Shown here piece after piece: positions 15,965-21,637 of a DNA stretch of 24,471 bases (position 1 is its first letter; every line of letters begins with the position of its first letter). This DNA is from a virus: IMG/VR virus record IMGVR_UViG_3300020185_000253, positions 1 through 24,471 of that record; one strand, 5' to 3'. A program made the translations under genes and the position numbers. The notes beneath the pieces were generated by a model. The model was not told where the DNA came from. It saw only the letters and a list, made by a program, of their open reading frames with translations, and did not search any database.

Positions 15965-16363
15965 TTATTCCCAATAAATATGGTCGTTGTTTCTCCAAGT
16001 AGGTGGAATGGAGTCACGTCCTTCTTGCTTGTAGTCCCGGTGCTCGTACTTAAACTTGACAGGAACGTCTGAAGCTTCAACGAGGGGCATGTGAAGCTCA
16101 ACTTCGAAGAGGAGAGTTTCTGGGAGAGGCCTACCTTCCAACTTGGCGGCATCAATAAGGTCATTAATGACCCCATCTACAAAACGAATGGATACATCAC
16201 GGTATCCGGTGTATTTATCGCGAACAACATTCCGGATGGCCGTAACTTTTTGAACCCTATTAAGGTTGTTGCTGGTCAGGATATCGGGAAAATCTGCGGT
16301 CTGTACTTGTACAGTGTCAACGCGTTTGATAACAGTCGCGTTTTTGTAGTCAAATCTAGACAT
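15965..16363 (-). CDS. Hypothetical protein, 132 aa
   Basis: A soluble 132-residue protein with alternating strands and helices (DTVQVQTADF, YRDVSIRFVDGVINDLIDAA, TLLFEVELHMPLV) and a charged, aromatic C-terminus (YEHRDYKQEGRD, NNDHIYWE). There is no signal peptide or membrane segment. The leader is A/C-rich with a repeated ACCACCAA and no Shine-Dalgarno sequence. I recognise no family. It is the first gene after the hairpin at 16429 and may head the transcript that continues into the two small membrane proteins. Confidence 0.65.
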   Translation of the reverse strand: MSRFDYKNATVIKRVDTVQVQTADFPDILTSNNLNRVQKVTAIRNVVRDKYTGYRDVSIRFVDGVINDLIDAAKLEGRPLPETLLFEVELHMPLVEASDVPVKFKYEHRDYKQEGRDSIPPTWRNNDHIYWE

Positions 16364-16428
16364 AAAATTGGTGGTTTGGTGGTTTGAATGGTAGTGGGCT
16401 TATTGGAGGAGGGGGTAGGCACTACTTA

Positions 16429-16449
16429 GGGACGGACATAGTCCGCCCC
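16429..16449 (-). terminator. Hairpin between the basic exported protein and the 132-aa gene
   Basis: A 9-bp stem in minus-strand RNA (GGGGCGGAC with GUCCGUCCC, loop UAU) containing one G-U wobble; the plus strand would have an A-C mismatch. About 45 bases follow the gene stop before the stem. It is followed by UAAGUAG rather than a U-tract, so termination is uncertain. Confidence 0.5.
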
Positions 16450-16494
16450 CTTTCGTGTCTTTCTCTCACACCCGTGTCTCTACCACAACAGGTA

Positions 16495-16716
16495 CTATTG
16501 TCGGCTGCGCAATCTGCGCGCATGCCGACGAGACTTTCTACTTGGTTTGTTGCCATGCCAAGGCACTATAGCTTGAGAAGGTACGCGACTAGCACGTACA
16601 GTTTTAACCTTGACAGCTTTAACTTTGGGCTTAGCCCATCCGCACTGCGCATTACAAGTAAGCATGCAGGCGCACATTATTGCTGCCAAAGCAGCGAGTT
16701 TAATTAACTGCTTCAT
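16495..16716 (-). CDS. Basic exported protein, 73 aa
   Basis: A signal peptide of about 23 residues (MKQLIKLAALAAIMCACML) with a probable cut at CNA|Q, the A|Q site typical of Bacteroidota. The mature part is short and extremely basic (Lys/Arg-rich throughout, ending RKSRRHARRLRSRQ). Cys21 is a weak lipoprotein candidate. A small secreted cationic protein could bind nucleic acid, lipopolysaccharide or the envelope; the function is unknown. It is preceded by the hairpin-rich block. Confidence 0.6.
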   Translation of the reverse strand: MKQLIKLAALAAIMCACMLTCNAQCGWAKPKVKAVKVKTVRASRVPSQAIVPWHGNKPSRKSRRHARRLRSRQ

Positions 16717-17140
16717 AACGAGTTATTAAAATTAGACGAGGAACAATTTCCTTCGCCGAAGACTAGCGCAGCTGCCGAAGCAGCCACTACCCAAGGACTT
16801 TTTGTGTCGGGTATACAGGGCACAGTTAACCTACTGAGTGAGGACTCTTCGCGAGAATGAGTGAATATCGACGCCCCCCACGATACGACATATCGACGAT
16901 GCAACTGGGGGACTTCCTTTTAACGCAAGGCGGCGTCTTATTTCGTAACAAGCAAACAAGAAAGACCGATAACACCTCTGAATTCGTTACCTAGCTCGAG
17001 GCCGTGTTATTAGCCGACACGCTGGGGTGCGTGCTACCCCCCTCTCATCAGGGGATGGAGCGCAACTAAGTCCTGCAGGACGAAGTCACGACATCTTGCG
17101 TTGCGGTGCAAGCTGTGCCACCAAGCCGGACTCTTGCGAG
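16717..17140 (-). other. ORF-poor, hairpin-rich region (candidate structured RNA)
   Basis: About 420 bases without a convincing gene. On the minus strand it holds many stems: a GCAA-loop stem ACTC/GAGT just after the upstream gene; the palindrome GTCCTGCAGGAC; ATAACA/TGTTAT paired across about 30 bases near 16970-17010; CCCCC/GGGGG enclosing CGATA/TATCG at 16874-16911; and GCTGC-TTCG-GCAGC near 16770. A weak TTG frame (16713-16904) ends with an ATGA overlap to the next gene but has unnatural composition. No tRNA, tmRNA or known riboswitch motif was recognised. It may be a long structured leader, a noncoding RNA or a replication site. Confidence 0.45.
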
Positions 17141-17449
17141 TTACTTGGATTTACCTTTAGACTTACTGGTCTTAATTTTAGGCTTCTTTTTAGCCATAAA
17201 CTCCTTGTATGCTTTTCCGCTGCAAACGGATACTTCAAGGAAGTGCTCGGGTACTTGGATTGGGGAGAACCTTCGCCCTGTCACAACACAAGTCATTTGC
17301 CATGCACCTTCGCTGTCATAGACAGGAGTAGTAGGCATGAACTGTACACCAAACTTTCCTTCTGGCTCAGCGCCAAGGATTGCAGTGGTGTTACGAGGAA
17401 TACTAGGTAGCTCAGAGAGCGCGTGGAACTTCTTCATTTGAGGTGCCAT
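17141..17449 (-). CDS. Hypothetical protein with basic tail, 102 aa
   Basis: A 102-residue protein starting at ATG 17449 (ATG 17437 is an alternative). The middle has strand-like stretches (GKFGVQFMPTTPVY, GAWQMTCVVTG). The last 20 residues are a Lys/Ser-rich basic tail beginning KKKPKIK, which suggests nucleic-acid binding. No family is recognised. It lies alone between a terminator and the hairpin-rich block, so it is probably a short transcription unit that reads into that block. Confidence 0.6.
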   Translation of the reverse strand: MAPQMKKFHALSELPSIPRNTTAILGAEPEGKFGVQFMPTTPVYDSEGAWQMTCVVTGRRFSPIQVPEHFLEVSVCSGKAYKEFMAKKKPKIKTSKSKGKSK

Positions 17450-17502
17450 TAGTGCTAATAATTTAGCGTGTGCCCGTTAATCAGGTGGAGCACGGTACCC
17501 GT

Positions 17503-17547
17503 AAAAAAACACCCCCGCTCAATCGCGTTAGGTCATGAACGAGGGTG
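17503..17547 (-). terminator. Intrinsic terminator after the 155-aa gene
   Basis: The best terminator in the window. In minus-strand RNA an 11-bp stem (17537-17547 with 17510-17520, including CACCCUCG/CGGGGGUG) has two wobble pairs and a 16-base loop. It is followed at once by seven U residues (17503-17509). It lies 24 bases after the stop of the upstream gene. Confidence 0.8.
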
Positions 17548-17570
17548 CATACTGCTGGATGGCAGGCAGG

Positions 17571-18038
17571 TTAGAATCCTGCAATGTCAGCCAAAGAAGT
17601 TTCCTCCGAGCTGGAAGATTCTTCCTCTTGGCTGGCCACAGGGTGACCGTTCCAACGGAAAGCCTGCTTTACAGTAGACTCAAAGTTGGGAGCATCTTCG
17701 GATGCAGGCACGAAACAGCTGTACGTGTCAACCGTACGCTGAACTACATTGCCTGCAATGCTATCCTCGATAACATAGGGCTCTACGCTGCGAGAAACAA
17801 CTGTACCCACGATAGCAGTGCCAACGGGGGCGCTGTACAAGTGGTTGTACGGGCTGTCCACGCCTGATTCCCAAGCATTGAGGGTTTGCGTAGTGCTGTC
17901 TCCAAGAGCATTTACAGTAGCTCCGGTGACAGGGTGTGTCATCTGGGCGAAAGTAGTGCAGTTGAGGGTGACCGTCTTAAAGTTGCGGCCTGACTTGTCT
18001 TGTCCTTCACGGACGTTGGTAACTTCGTTGAACGTCAT
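17571..18038 (-). CDS. Hypothetical protein with SSB-like acidic tail, 155 aa
   Basis: A 155-residue protein whose start reads like an OB-fold first strand pair (FNEVTNVREG, then GRNFKTVTLN). The C-terminus is a Glu/Ser-rich tail (residues about 137-148) ending LADIAGF, similar in style to SSB tails with acidic residues and a terminal Phe. It may be a second single-strand binding protein or an SSB mimic, but homology is not shown. It is a single-gene unit flanked by hairpins at 18080 and 17503, so it is probably transcribed separately, perhaps strongly. The leader has no Shine-Dalgarno sequence. Confidence 0.65.
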   Translation of the reverse strand: MTFNEVTNVREGQDKSGRNFKTVTLNCTTFAQMTHPVTGATVNALGDSTTQTLNAWESGVDSPYNHLYSAPVGTAIVGTVVSRSVEPYVIEDSIAGNVVQRTVDTYSCFVPASEDAPNFESTVKQAFRWNGHPVASQEEESSSSEETSLADIAGF

Positions 18039-18079
18039 GTTCGTTGAGATTTAGGGGGTTGTGTGAACCTAAGAGTGAA

Positions 18080-18113
18080 AACCCCCGACAGTCGGTTCAT
18101 GCTGCCGGGGGTT
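18080..18113 (-). terminator. Terminator hairpin after the 65-aa gene
   Basis: A 12-bp stem in minus-strand RNA (AACCCCCGGCAG with CUGUCGGGGGUU, 10-base loop) with one G-U wobble. The end of the stem plus following bases read UUUUC, a short U-tract. It closes the four-gene overlapping cluster to its right. Confidence 0.7.
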
Positions 18114-18121
18114 GAGTTGTC

Positions 18122-18319
18122 CTAGAATGAGGGTAGATACTTGAGCGTAAGTACTTGCATCATGTCCCTATCTTGGAAGATAAGAAAAGCGTCCCGCAGG
18201 TCTTGTTGCTGGTCTGCTGGCATCGCAGCTTTGAGCTGGATGTAGAGATTACGCTCGTAAGGAGTGAGTCCTTGAATACGAGCTTTAACGTTGTCAATCC
18301 GTGTCTTGTATCTTGACAT
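18122..18319 (-). CDS. Hypothetical helical protein, 65 aa
   Basis: A small, charged and mostly helical protein (RIDNVKARIQGLTPYERN, then LRDAFLIFQDRDMM). The ATG lies 26 bases inside the end of the upstream gene, so the two are probably translated together. It is the last gene of a four-gene cluster ending at the hairpin 18080-18113. I recognise no family. Confidence 0.6.
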   Translation of the reverse strand: MSRYKTRIDNVKARIQGLTPYERNLYIQLKAAMPADQQQDLRDAFLIFQDRDMMQVLTLKYLPSF

Positions 18320-18620
18320 GGTCAGAGAGTTGTCTAATTATTTGCTCAATAGTTGGCTCTGCGTCTAACTTAGCGATAAGTTCTACACAGCGCGCGCAAT
18401 CCTCGTAGAGCTCTTCTTGTTCAAAGAACTTGAGCGCTACTTGCAGCTCCTGCTTCCATTGGGTACGTTGCAGGGGAAAGGCATGTCCTTCAGGTTCTTC
18501 TATAGTGATAGAACCTTCGTTGAATTGAATTCCGTAGTCGATGCTGGTGATTATTCTACGCACGGCATCGAGGACTGTATGGAACAGCCCGTCGTTGTTG
18601 TGGTTAGAAGTCTGGTTCAT
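18294..18620 (-). CDS. Hypothetical protein, 108 aa
   Basis: ATG 18620 (MNQTSNHN) is chosen; a TTG nine codons upstream would overlap the neighbour more. The product has a helical N-terminus, a short strand pair around GSITIEEPEGHAF, and C-terminal helices rich in Glu, Cys and Leu (KFFEQEELYEDCARCVELIA). It overlaps the upstream gene by 17 bases and the downstream gene by 26. No family is recognised. It shares with its upstream neighbour a similar EE.EYE.CA-like helix, so the two may be distant relatives. Confidence 0.6.
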   Translation of the reverse strand: MNQTSNHNNDGLFHTVLDAVRRIITSIDYGIQFNEGSITIEEPEGHAFPLQRTQWKQELQVALKFFEQEELYEDCARCVELIAKLDAEPTIEQIIRQLSDHVKIQDTD

Positions 18621-18975
18621 CGCTTTGGTTTTTGCCTTCGTGGACAATATTAATCGGTAGGTCAGCTAGGTTTTTGTTGAGTCCAATATTGGCGGACACC
18701 TCGCGTAGCTCATTCATGGTTTTGAAGACCTTAGCGCACTGCTCGTACTCTTCGAATTCCTCGAGAGTAGGCAAGAAGTGGCTGAGTTCGTCGTACCAAC
18801 TACCAAGCATTTCGTGCCATCCATCGCCACTAAGGTCATCGATAGCATCGTTAAAAGCTTGTATGTGGAGCTCCGTGATAGTCATGGCCTCCATCCTAAT
18901 TTGTTCAGGAGTTGCAGGGGGAACTTGCCCCCCGTCTTCAAAGAACTCCTTGAAGAGGTCATCCATATCAGACAT
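18604..18975 (-). CDS. Hypothetical acidic helical protein, 123 aa
   Basis: A very acidic 123-residue protein (MSDMDDLFKEFFEDGG start) that is mostly helical. It contains LEEFEEYEQCAKVFKTMNEL (residues about 71-90), which resembles the FFEQEELYEDCARCVELIA helix of the next gene. It overlaps its upstream neighbour by eight bases and its downstream neighbour by 17. No catalytic motif or membrane segment is seen. Acidic small proteins of phages often bind host enzymes, but no target can be read here. Confidence 0.65.
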   Translation of the reverse strand: MSDMDDLFKEFFEDGGQVPPATPEQIRMEAMTITELHIQAFNDAIDDLSGDGWHEMLGSWYDELSHFLPTLEEFEEYEQCAKVFKTMNELREVSANIGLNKNLADLPINIVHEGKNQSDEPDF

Positions 18976-19363
18976 CGCTTTCGTCGCTTTCCGAGTAGGT
19001 TACTACCTCTTGGGTAGACCAACTCATTTTATCTAACGTGAAGTCACCTTCACCGTCGTAGTACATGCCGGCGCTTGCCACCTTGTCATTGACATTATCA
19101 GGGACTACCTCCCCGTCAATCTTGTCTTGCAAGCGGTCAATGGTTTTGTACGCGACTTTGAGCTCTTCCTCTAAGTTGATGATTACGCAGTTAGCCTCGT
19201 CAAGCCACGTTTTGTGGTTACTAAGTCTGTAACTTAAGCGGGTTGACTCGGTTTTGTAGATAGAAACGAAGTAGCAAGCAAAAGCCACTGTTAGCACGTA
19301 GCCGAAAATTAAGAAATACATGTGGTGTAGGGTATTGAGAGTTAATGGGTTACGTGCTAGCAT
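18968..19363 (-). CDS. Membrane-anchored coiled-coil protein, 131 aa
   Basis: One transmembrane segment (about residues 15-35, MYFLIFGYVLTVAFACYFV) is followed by a long helix with heptad-like spacing (about 55-85, WLDEANCVIINLEEELKVAY) and an acidic, Ser-rich C-terminus ending SESDESDV. This spanin-like or tethering layout has no visible partner gene. ATG 19363 is used; ATG 19321 would leave only the membrane anchor at the N-terminus. A copy of the repeated element lies 30 bases upstream of the start, so this gene may head the four-gene cluster. Confidence 0.65.
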   Translation of the reverse strand: MLARNPLTLNTLHHMYFLIFGYVLTVAFACYFVSIYKTESTRLSYRLSNHKTWLDEANCVIINLEEELKVAYKTIDRLQDKIDGEVVPDNVNDKVASAGMYYDGEGDFTLDKMSWSTQEVVTYSESDESDV

Positions 19364-19392
19364 ATAGTTAACACCTATCTTCTAATAAAGTT

Positions 19393-19415
19393 GGATACTC
19401 ACCTCTACTACAAGC
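19393..19415 (-). promoter_or_regulatory. Repeated element, copy 7 (candidate promoter)
   Basis: Reads GCTTGTAGTAGAGGTGAG followed by TATCC on the minus strand. It shares the AGTAGAGGT core and final TCC with six other copies to the right. It lies between the hairpin at 19457 and ATG 19363. Confidence 0.5.
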
Positions 19416-19456
19416 AAAAGCACGTGCAGTAGGCACGTTGGAGGAGAGGTTAAAGT

Positions 19457-19491
19457 GTAACCCCCACAACCGCGAAGGCTGCAGGGGTAAC
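19457..19491 (-). terminator. Hairpin after the first lipoprotein gene
   Basis: A long stem in minus-strand RNA: 15 positions with one mismatch and three wobble pairs, loop UUCGC. It begins three bases after the stop of the lipoprotein gene. It is followed by ACUUUAACC, a weak U-tract. It likely ends or protects the lipoprotein transcript. Confidence 0.6.
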
Positions 19492-19494
19492 GGG

Positions 19495-19863
19495 TTAGTT
19501 AATAAAGATGATGAGCCAAGTGTCGTAGGTGACAAGGCCTGAGAGTACTGACTCGGTTTCGTTGTAGTCAAGCGTCTCTGCAGCTTCTGTGTTGTAGAAC
19601 ACCTTGAGCGATTGGTCTACAAAAGCATACTGATAGCTGATGTCATTGTCGTTGTTTGGAAACACTTCGAGAAGCGAGTCATTTACAAAGACACAGTAGC
19701 CTTCTCCAAGCACGTCTGTTTCGTTTTCAATTTGAAAATCATAAGCAGCACCGTAGGTGATACCGAAGTCGTTGATGGAGGAGTACATTGGCCCCATTGG
19801 GTCAATTTGAGTACAGGAGGTAAGCACGCAGATGACTGCGAGTATTGAGAAGAACTTTTTCAT
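19495..19863 (-). CDS. Lipoprotein, 122 aa
   Basis: A signal peptide with lipobox LTSC (residues 14-17) and Cys17 as the lipid-modified residue, preceded by MKKFFSILAVICV. The mature part is acidic and beta-rich (DFQIENETDVLGEGYCVFVN, VFPNNDNDISYQYAFVD). Thr-Gln follows the Cys. It would sit in a membrane, probably the periplasmic side. Small phage lipoproteins often give superinfection exclusion, which is a reasonable guess here, but there is no direct motif. The leader is A/C-rich (CTTCAAACAACTCACA). Confidence 0.75.
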   Translation of the reverse strand: MKKFFSILAVICVLTSCTQIDPMGPMYSSINDFGITYGAAYDFQIENETDVLGEGYCVFVNDSLLEVFPNNDNDISYQYAFVDQSLKVFYNTEAAETLDYNETESVLSGLVTYDTWLIIFIN

Positions 19864-19917
19864 TGTGAGTTGTTTGAAGTAATATACGAATTATTGTCCG
19901 GATGGCAAGGAAAGAGA

Positions 19918-19941
19918 GTACCCCCGCCGAAGCGAGGGTAC
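19918..19941 (-). terminator. UUCG-capped hairpin after the 114-aa gene
   Basis: A 10-bp stem in minus-strand RNA (GUACCCUCGC with GCGGGGGUAC) closed by a C(UUCG)G tetraloop, with one U-G wobble. It starts six bases after the upstream stop and is followed by UCUCUUUCC. The very stable tetraloop appears only in the minus-strand RNA. Confidence 0.65.
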
Positions 19942-19947
19942 CTAGTG

Positions 19948-20292
19948 TTAGAAAGGAAGGGGAGCTTCCATGTTGCTGTGATACATGATAGCTTCGTAGA
20001 AGTCTTCTGCAATTTGTGCAGCGTTGACATACACTTTCTTCTCATAGAAGTCCATGTACGGCTTTTCCTCTACTCTTTGCCTGCACATGTTAGCTACCGT
20101 GAGCACACGATGGTGATACGGCTCGGTACTGGGCCGGAACAGCATGCCTTCAACCAAGATGTTGATTTGAAACAAAGCTGAACGAGCATGGTAGCCTTTC
20201 TGCTCGGGCACATCTCTGTAGATATACCCGATAGTCTTGCTGATGATAGCTTCTGCAGCTGTCATGTTGTCGATGGTGTCACGCATACCCAT
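19948..20292 (-). CDS. Hypothetical protein, 114 aa
   Basis: The start overlaps the stop of the 38-residue gene as TAATG. A soluble, mostly helical protein with many aromatic and charged residues (MTAAEAIISKTIGYIYRDV, EKKVYVNAAQIAEDFYEAI). No signal peptide or known motif is seen. It forms a two-gene unit with the 38-residue gene, ended by the UUCG hairpin. Confidence 0.65.
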   Translation of the reverse strand: MGMRDTIDNMTAAEAIISKTIGYIYRDVPEQKGYHARSALFQINILVEGMLFRPSTEPYHHRVLTVANMCRQRVEEKPYMDFYEKKVYVNAAQIAEDFYEAIMYHSNMEAPLPF

Positions 20293-20408
20293 TAGTTCTT
20301 GGGATTTATGGTGACAACGCCGTTAGACACAGAGAAGATGCGAGGACGGACAGTAGGTGTGACTGTTTGCACGTTGGTTGGCTTGTTGCCGGGAATGTTG
20401 AGATACAT
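20292..20408 (-). CDS. Hypothetical small protein, 38 aa
   Basis: ATG 20408 follows a pyrimidine-rich then A/C-rich leader (TACAAACACACATTACC), like other leaders here, and the TAA stop overlaps the next ATG as TAATG. The 38 residues are Pro/Thr/Val-rich (MYLNIPGNKPTNVQTVTPTV) and end with a strand-like RIFSVSNGVVTI. Length, leader and coupling support it as a real gene. The function is unknown. Confidence 0.6.
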   Translation of the reverse strand: MYLNIPGNKPTNVQTVTPTVRPRIFSVSNGVVTINPKN

Positions 20409-20527
20409 GGTAATGTGTGTTTGTATGAGAGAATAAAGAGAAAAAAGAAAGCAGTTTGTCTTCGTGCTTAGGAATACGTCGTTGCCCTGTACAGGACTAT
20501 ATGTACGACCTTTCTATGTCTGCACCC
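20409..20527 (-). promoter_or_regulatory. Leader with stem-loop and polypyrimidine tract
   Basis: This stretch holds a GTCGT/ACGAC stem (20478-20509, with an inner GTACA/TGTAC alternative). It is followed by a pyrimidine run, mostly T and C, on the minus strand (20422-20448) ending TTTATTCTCTC. The run resembles the TTTATTCT that precedes the repeated element elsewhere, but the AGTAGAGGT core is absent. It probably contains the start of the transcript for the 38- and 114-residue genes. Confidence 0.35.
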
Positions 20528-20638
20528 CTACCTCACCGGCAGCATAAGGAGTGACTGACTCTTGCAGTTTTTCAGCAAGTTTGCCGTCGTGTTTACTAGG
20601 TCTGTGGAATCACGACCAATACCACAGTTGCCGGACAT
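20528..20638 (-). CDS. Possible small protein, 36 aa
   Basis: ATG 20638 starts inside the end of the 53-codon gene (29-base overlap) and runs to TAG 20528. The product begins MSGNCGIGRDSTDLVNTTAN and has a natural composition. Overlaps of 17-44 bases also occur between other genes here. No family is known and there is no other support. Confidence 0.35.
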   Translation of the reverse strand: MSGNCGIGRDSTDLVNTTANLLKNCKSQSLLMLPVR

Positions 20639-20771
20639 ATTTTCGGAGAGTCCATACTCCTGCTGATACACAGCAATTTCTGCGCAGCTCAGCAGCTACG
20701 ACTTGTTCGTCTGGTATCTCGTCGAACCACTGAGAGTCTGCCCTTTCGGTTGCAGACACCGAGTCTCCCAT
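20610..20771 (-). CDS. Possible small protein with HTH-like segment, 53 aa
   Basis: ATG 20771 is preceded by an A/C-rich leader (ACCACCACACCCACC and onward), like confirmed genes here. The 53 residues are acidic at first (MGDSVSATERADSQWFDEIP). They then form a helix-turn-helix-like stretch (DEQVVAAELRRNC, then VWTLRKYVRQLW). It is the best-supported small frame in an otherwise gene-poor 600-base stretch. A tiny regulator is possible; no family was recognised. Confidence 0.45.
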   Translation of the reverse strand: MGDSVSATERADSQWFDEIPDEQVVAAELRRNCCVSAGVWTLRKYVRQLWYWS

Positions 20772-20772
20772 G

Positions 20773-20916
20773 CTAGACTAAGGGTAAAGGTGGGTGTGGT
20801 GGTACTAAACTGTCTGCGGACAGAGTTCCCAACCACGTGCCCTCTTGCCGCAGCAAGTATGCGAGTAAGTCAGTGCTCCAAAGGCTGAGCCAAGGGATGA
20901 GGGAATGTCCCGACAC
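20773..20916 (-). CDS. Possible small protein, 47 aa (GTG start)
   Basis: GTG 20916 to TAG 20773, ending one base before the ATG of the next small frame. The product is Leu/Trp/Pro-rich (SLIPWLSLWSTDLLAYLL near its start). It would fill the gap exactly, but it has a non-ATG start and overlaps several hairpins (such as CTTGC/GCAAG and CTGTC/GGACAG), so it could be untranslated leader. Confidence 0.25.
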   Translation of the reverse strand: MSGHSLIPWLSLWSTDLLAYLLRQEGTWLGTLSADSLVPPHPPLPLV

Positions 20917-20921
20917 TGAAC

Positions 20922-21005
20922 TTACGAATGAGTGCAGCCCATAGTAGGACTGACTAACTCCGCCGTGGCGGTTGGAGTAGAAACGTGCGAATTAACCACG
21001 AACAT
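20922..21005 (-). CDS. Possible peptide, 27 aa
   Basis: ATG 21005 to TAA 20922 encodes a 27-residue peptide (MFVVNSHVSTPTATAELV at the start) between the terminator at 21041 and the GTG frame. It overlaps a CTCC/GGAG hairpin. A chance frame is quite possible; it is listed because the four small frames tile 21005-20528 almost without gaps. Confidence 0.2.
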   Translation of the reverse strand: MFVVNSHVSTPTATAELVSPTMGCTHS

Positions 21006-21040
21006 GAGCCATTTAAGGGAAATGACTGAACCTTGCAATA

Positions 21041-21065
21041 AAAAGTCCCCTTTCGCTTAGCGGGG
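21041..21065 (-). terminator. Terminator-like stem with T-tract
   Basis: In minus-strand RNA, CCCC and GGGG pair around GCUAAGCGAAA (which holds CGC/GCG), followed by ACUUUUUAUU. The stem is weak but GC-only, and the U-tract is good. It would end transcription coming from the 107-residue gene or from the element at 21142. Confidence 0.5.
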
Positions 21066-21141
21066 TATAGCGGCCTTTATTGGTTGCGGCGTTACCATCC
21101 ATGACATTGGTTGCAGCATGGACTCTGCTATAAATGAGATT

Positions 21142-21165
21142 GGAGTCTCATCTCTACCACAGAGC
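21142..21165 (-). promoter_or_regulatory. Repeated element, copy 6
   Basis: Reads GCTCTGTGGTAGAGATGAGA then CTCC on the minus strand. It keeps the TCTGT, GTAGAG and final TCC of the consensus, with G-to-A at the GGT position. No ATG gene starts soon after it. Confidence 0.4.
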
Positions 21166-21207
21166 ACCAAGACCCCCGTTAGGGAGCCTTGGGCTGTGGC
21201 GCGTGAA

Positions 21208-21531
21208 TCACGCAAGTTTGCACCAATAGCGCAGCGTGCCATCGTCGGACTCGTCATCGCGCATTTCGCGGAAGTTGACCTTGATGTCGAGCTTTTTTGT
21301 AGCCTCATTGCCGAGGTACAAGCTGGGGTCATCTTCGTCTTGCGTCATCATCTCTTTGACAGAGTCAGCGAGGCTGCTCATTTCGATGTTAACAAGAACA
21401 GTGTCTTCGGTAGAGTTACCAAGCACAGTCTCTTGACCGGGAATAGTAGCAACGCCGAAAATGTAAAACTTGCCGTTCTTAGCAGATTGCTTGACGCGGC
21501 TGATTTGGGTAATTGTAGCTGGAGTAGCCAT
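21208..21531 (-). CDS. Hypothetical protein, possible OB-like, 107 aa
   Basis: A 107-residue soluble protein. The N-terminus (ITQISRVKQSAKNGKFYIFG) resembles the first strands of the 155-residue gene at 17571-18038 in layout: strand, basic turn, Gly, strand. A helical acidic middle (SLADSVKEMMTQDEDD) and two strands follow (LDIKVNFREMRD, TLRYWCKLA). No family is recognised; an OB-fold-like nucleic-acid binder is a possibility. It is preceded by a repeated element (21579-21602) and by a hairpin. Confidence 0.65.
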   Translation of the reverse strand: MATPATITQISRVKQSAKNGKFYIFGVATIPGQETVLGNSTEDTVLVNIEMSSLADSVKEMMTQDEDDPSLYLGNEATKKLDIKVNFREMRDDESDDGTLRYWCKLA

Positions 21532-21578
21532 GATAAATGTATTGGGTTAATGAGAAAAAGTTGTCAATAAGCGAAAGT

Positions 21579-21602
21579 GGAATCTCACCTCTAATTGAGC
21601 GT
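21579..21602 (-). promoter_or_regulatory. Repeated element, copy 5
   Basis: Reads ACGCTCAATTAGAGGTGAGA then TTCC on the minus strand. It lies directly after the hairpin at 21605 and 47 bases before ATG 21531. It shares the TAGAGGTGA core and TCC end. Confidence 0.5.
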
Positions 21603-21604
21603 AT

Positions 21605-21629
21605 GAGCACACCCATCACGGATGTGCCC
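21605..21629 (-). terminator. Hairpin after the second lipoprotein gene
   Basis: A 10-bp stem in minus-strand RNA (GGGCACAUCC with GGGUGUGCUC, loop GUGAU) with two wobble pairs. It lies eight bases after the lipoprotein stop. The repeated element begins three bases later. Confidence 0.6.
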
Positions 21630-21637
21630 TTACGTTG

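Larger units (their letters stand above)
21041..21165 (-). ncRNA. Candidate small RNA between element copy 6 and a terminator
   Basis: A copy of the repeated element (21142-21165) is followed about 75 bases later by a terminator-like stem with a T-tract (21041-21065), with no convincing gene between. If the element is a promoter, the product would be an RNA of about 100 bases containing an inverted pair around GAGACTC/GAGTC. A 61-residue reading frame in the region (21057-21242) has unnatural composition and is not preferred. Confidence 0.25.

Noticed and set aside
16474-16491. Eighth copy of the repeated element (TGTGGTAGAGACAC)
   Set aside because: Only the central part matches and it lies before rather than after a hairpin; kept as a weak match only.
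16713-16904. 63-residue minus-strand frame with TTG start and ATGA overlap to the next gene
   Set aside because: The start is weak and the frame crosses strong hairpins; the overlap could be chance.
17040-17070. CTGATGAG hammerhead core on the minus strand
   Set aside because: No GAAA follows a second stem and no matching third stem was found.
20690-20750. GTGGTTCGACGAG as a tRNA T-arm
   Set aside because: The flanking bases do not form a T-stem and no anticodon arm or acceptor stem fits; it lies in a plausible small coding frame.
20870-20960. Group I intron core (GGCTGAGCCAAG resembling a Q element, with TAGTAGGACT nearby)
   Set aside because: No convincing P, R and S elements in the right order and no split gene around it.
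20940-21010. Hammerhead-like arrangement (CTGACTA, stem, AGAAAC, CGTG/CACG stem) on the plus strand
   Set aside because: The essential G of CUGANGA is replaced by T and the base pair next to the cleavage site is wrong, so a working ribozyme is unlikely.
21057-21242. 61-residue minus-strand frame beginning MARCAIGANLRD
   Set aside because: The first part is out of frame with the better 107-residue gene and the composition is unnatural; the region beyond holds an element copy and a terminator.
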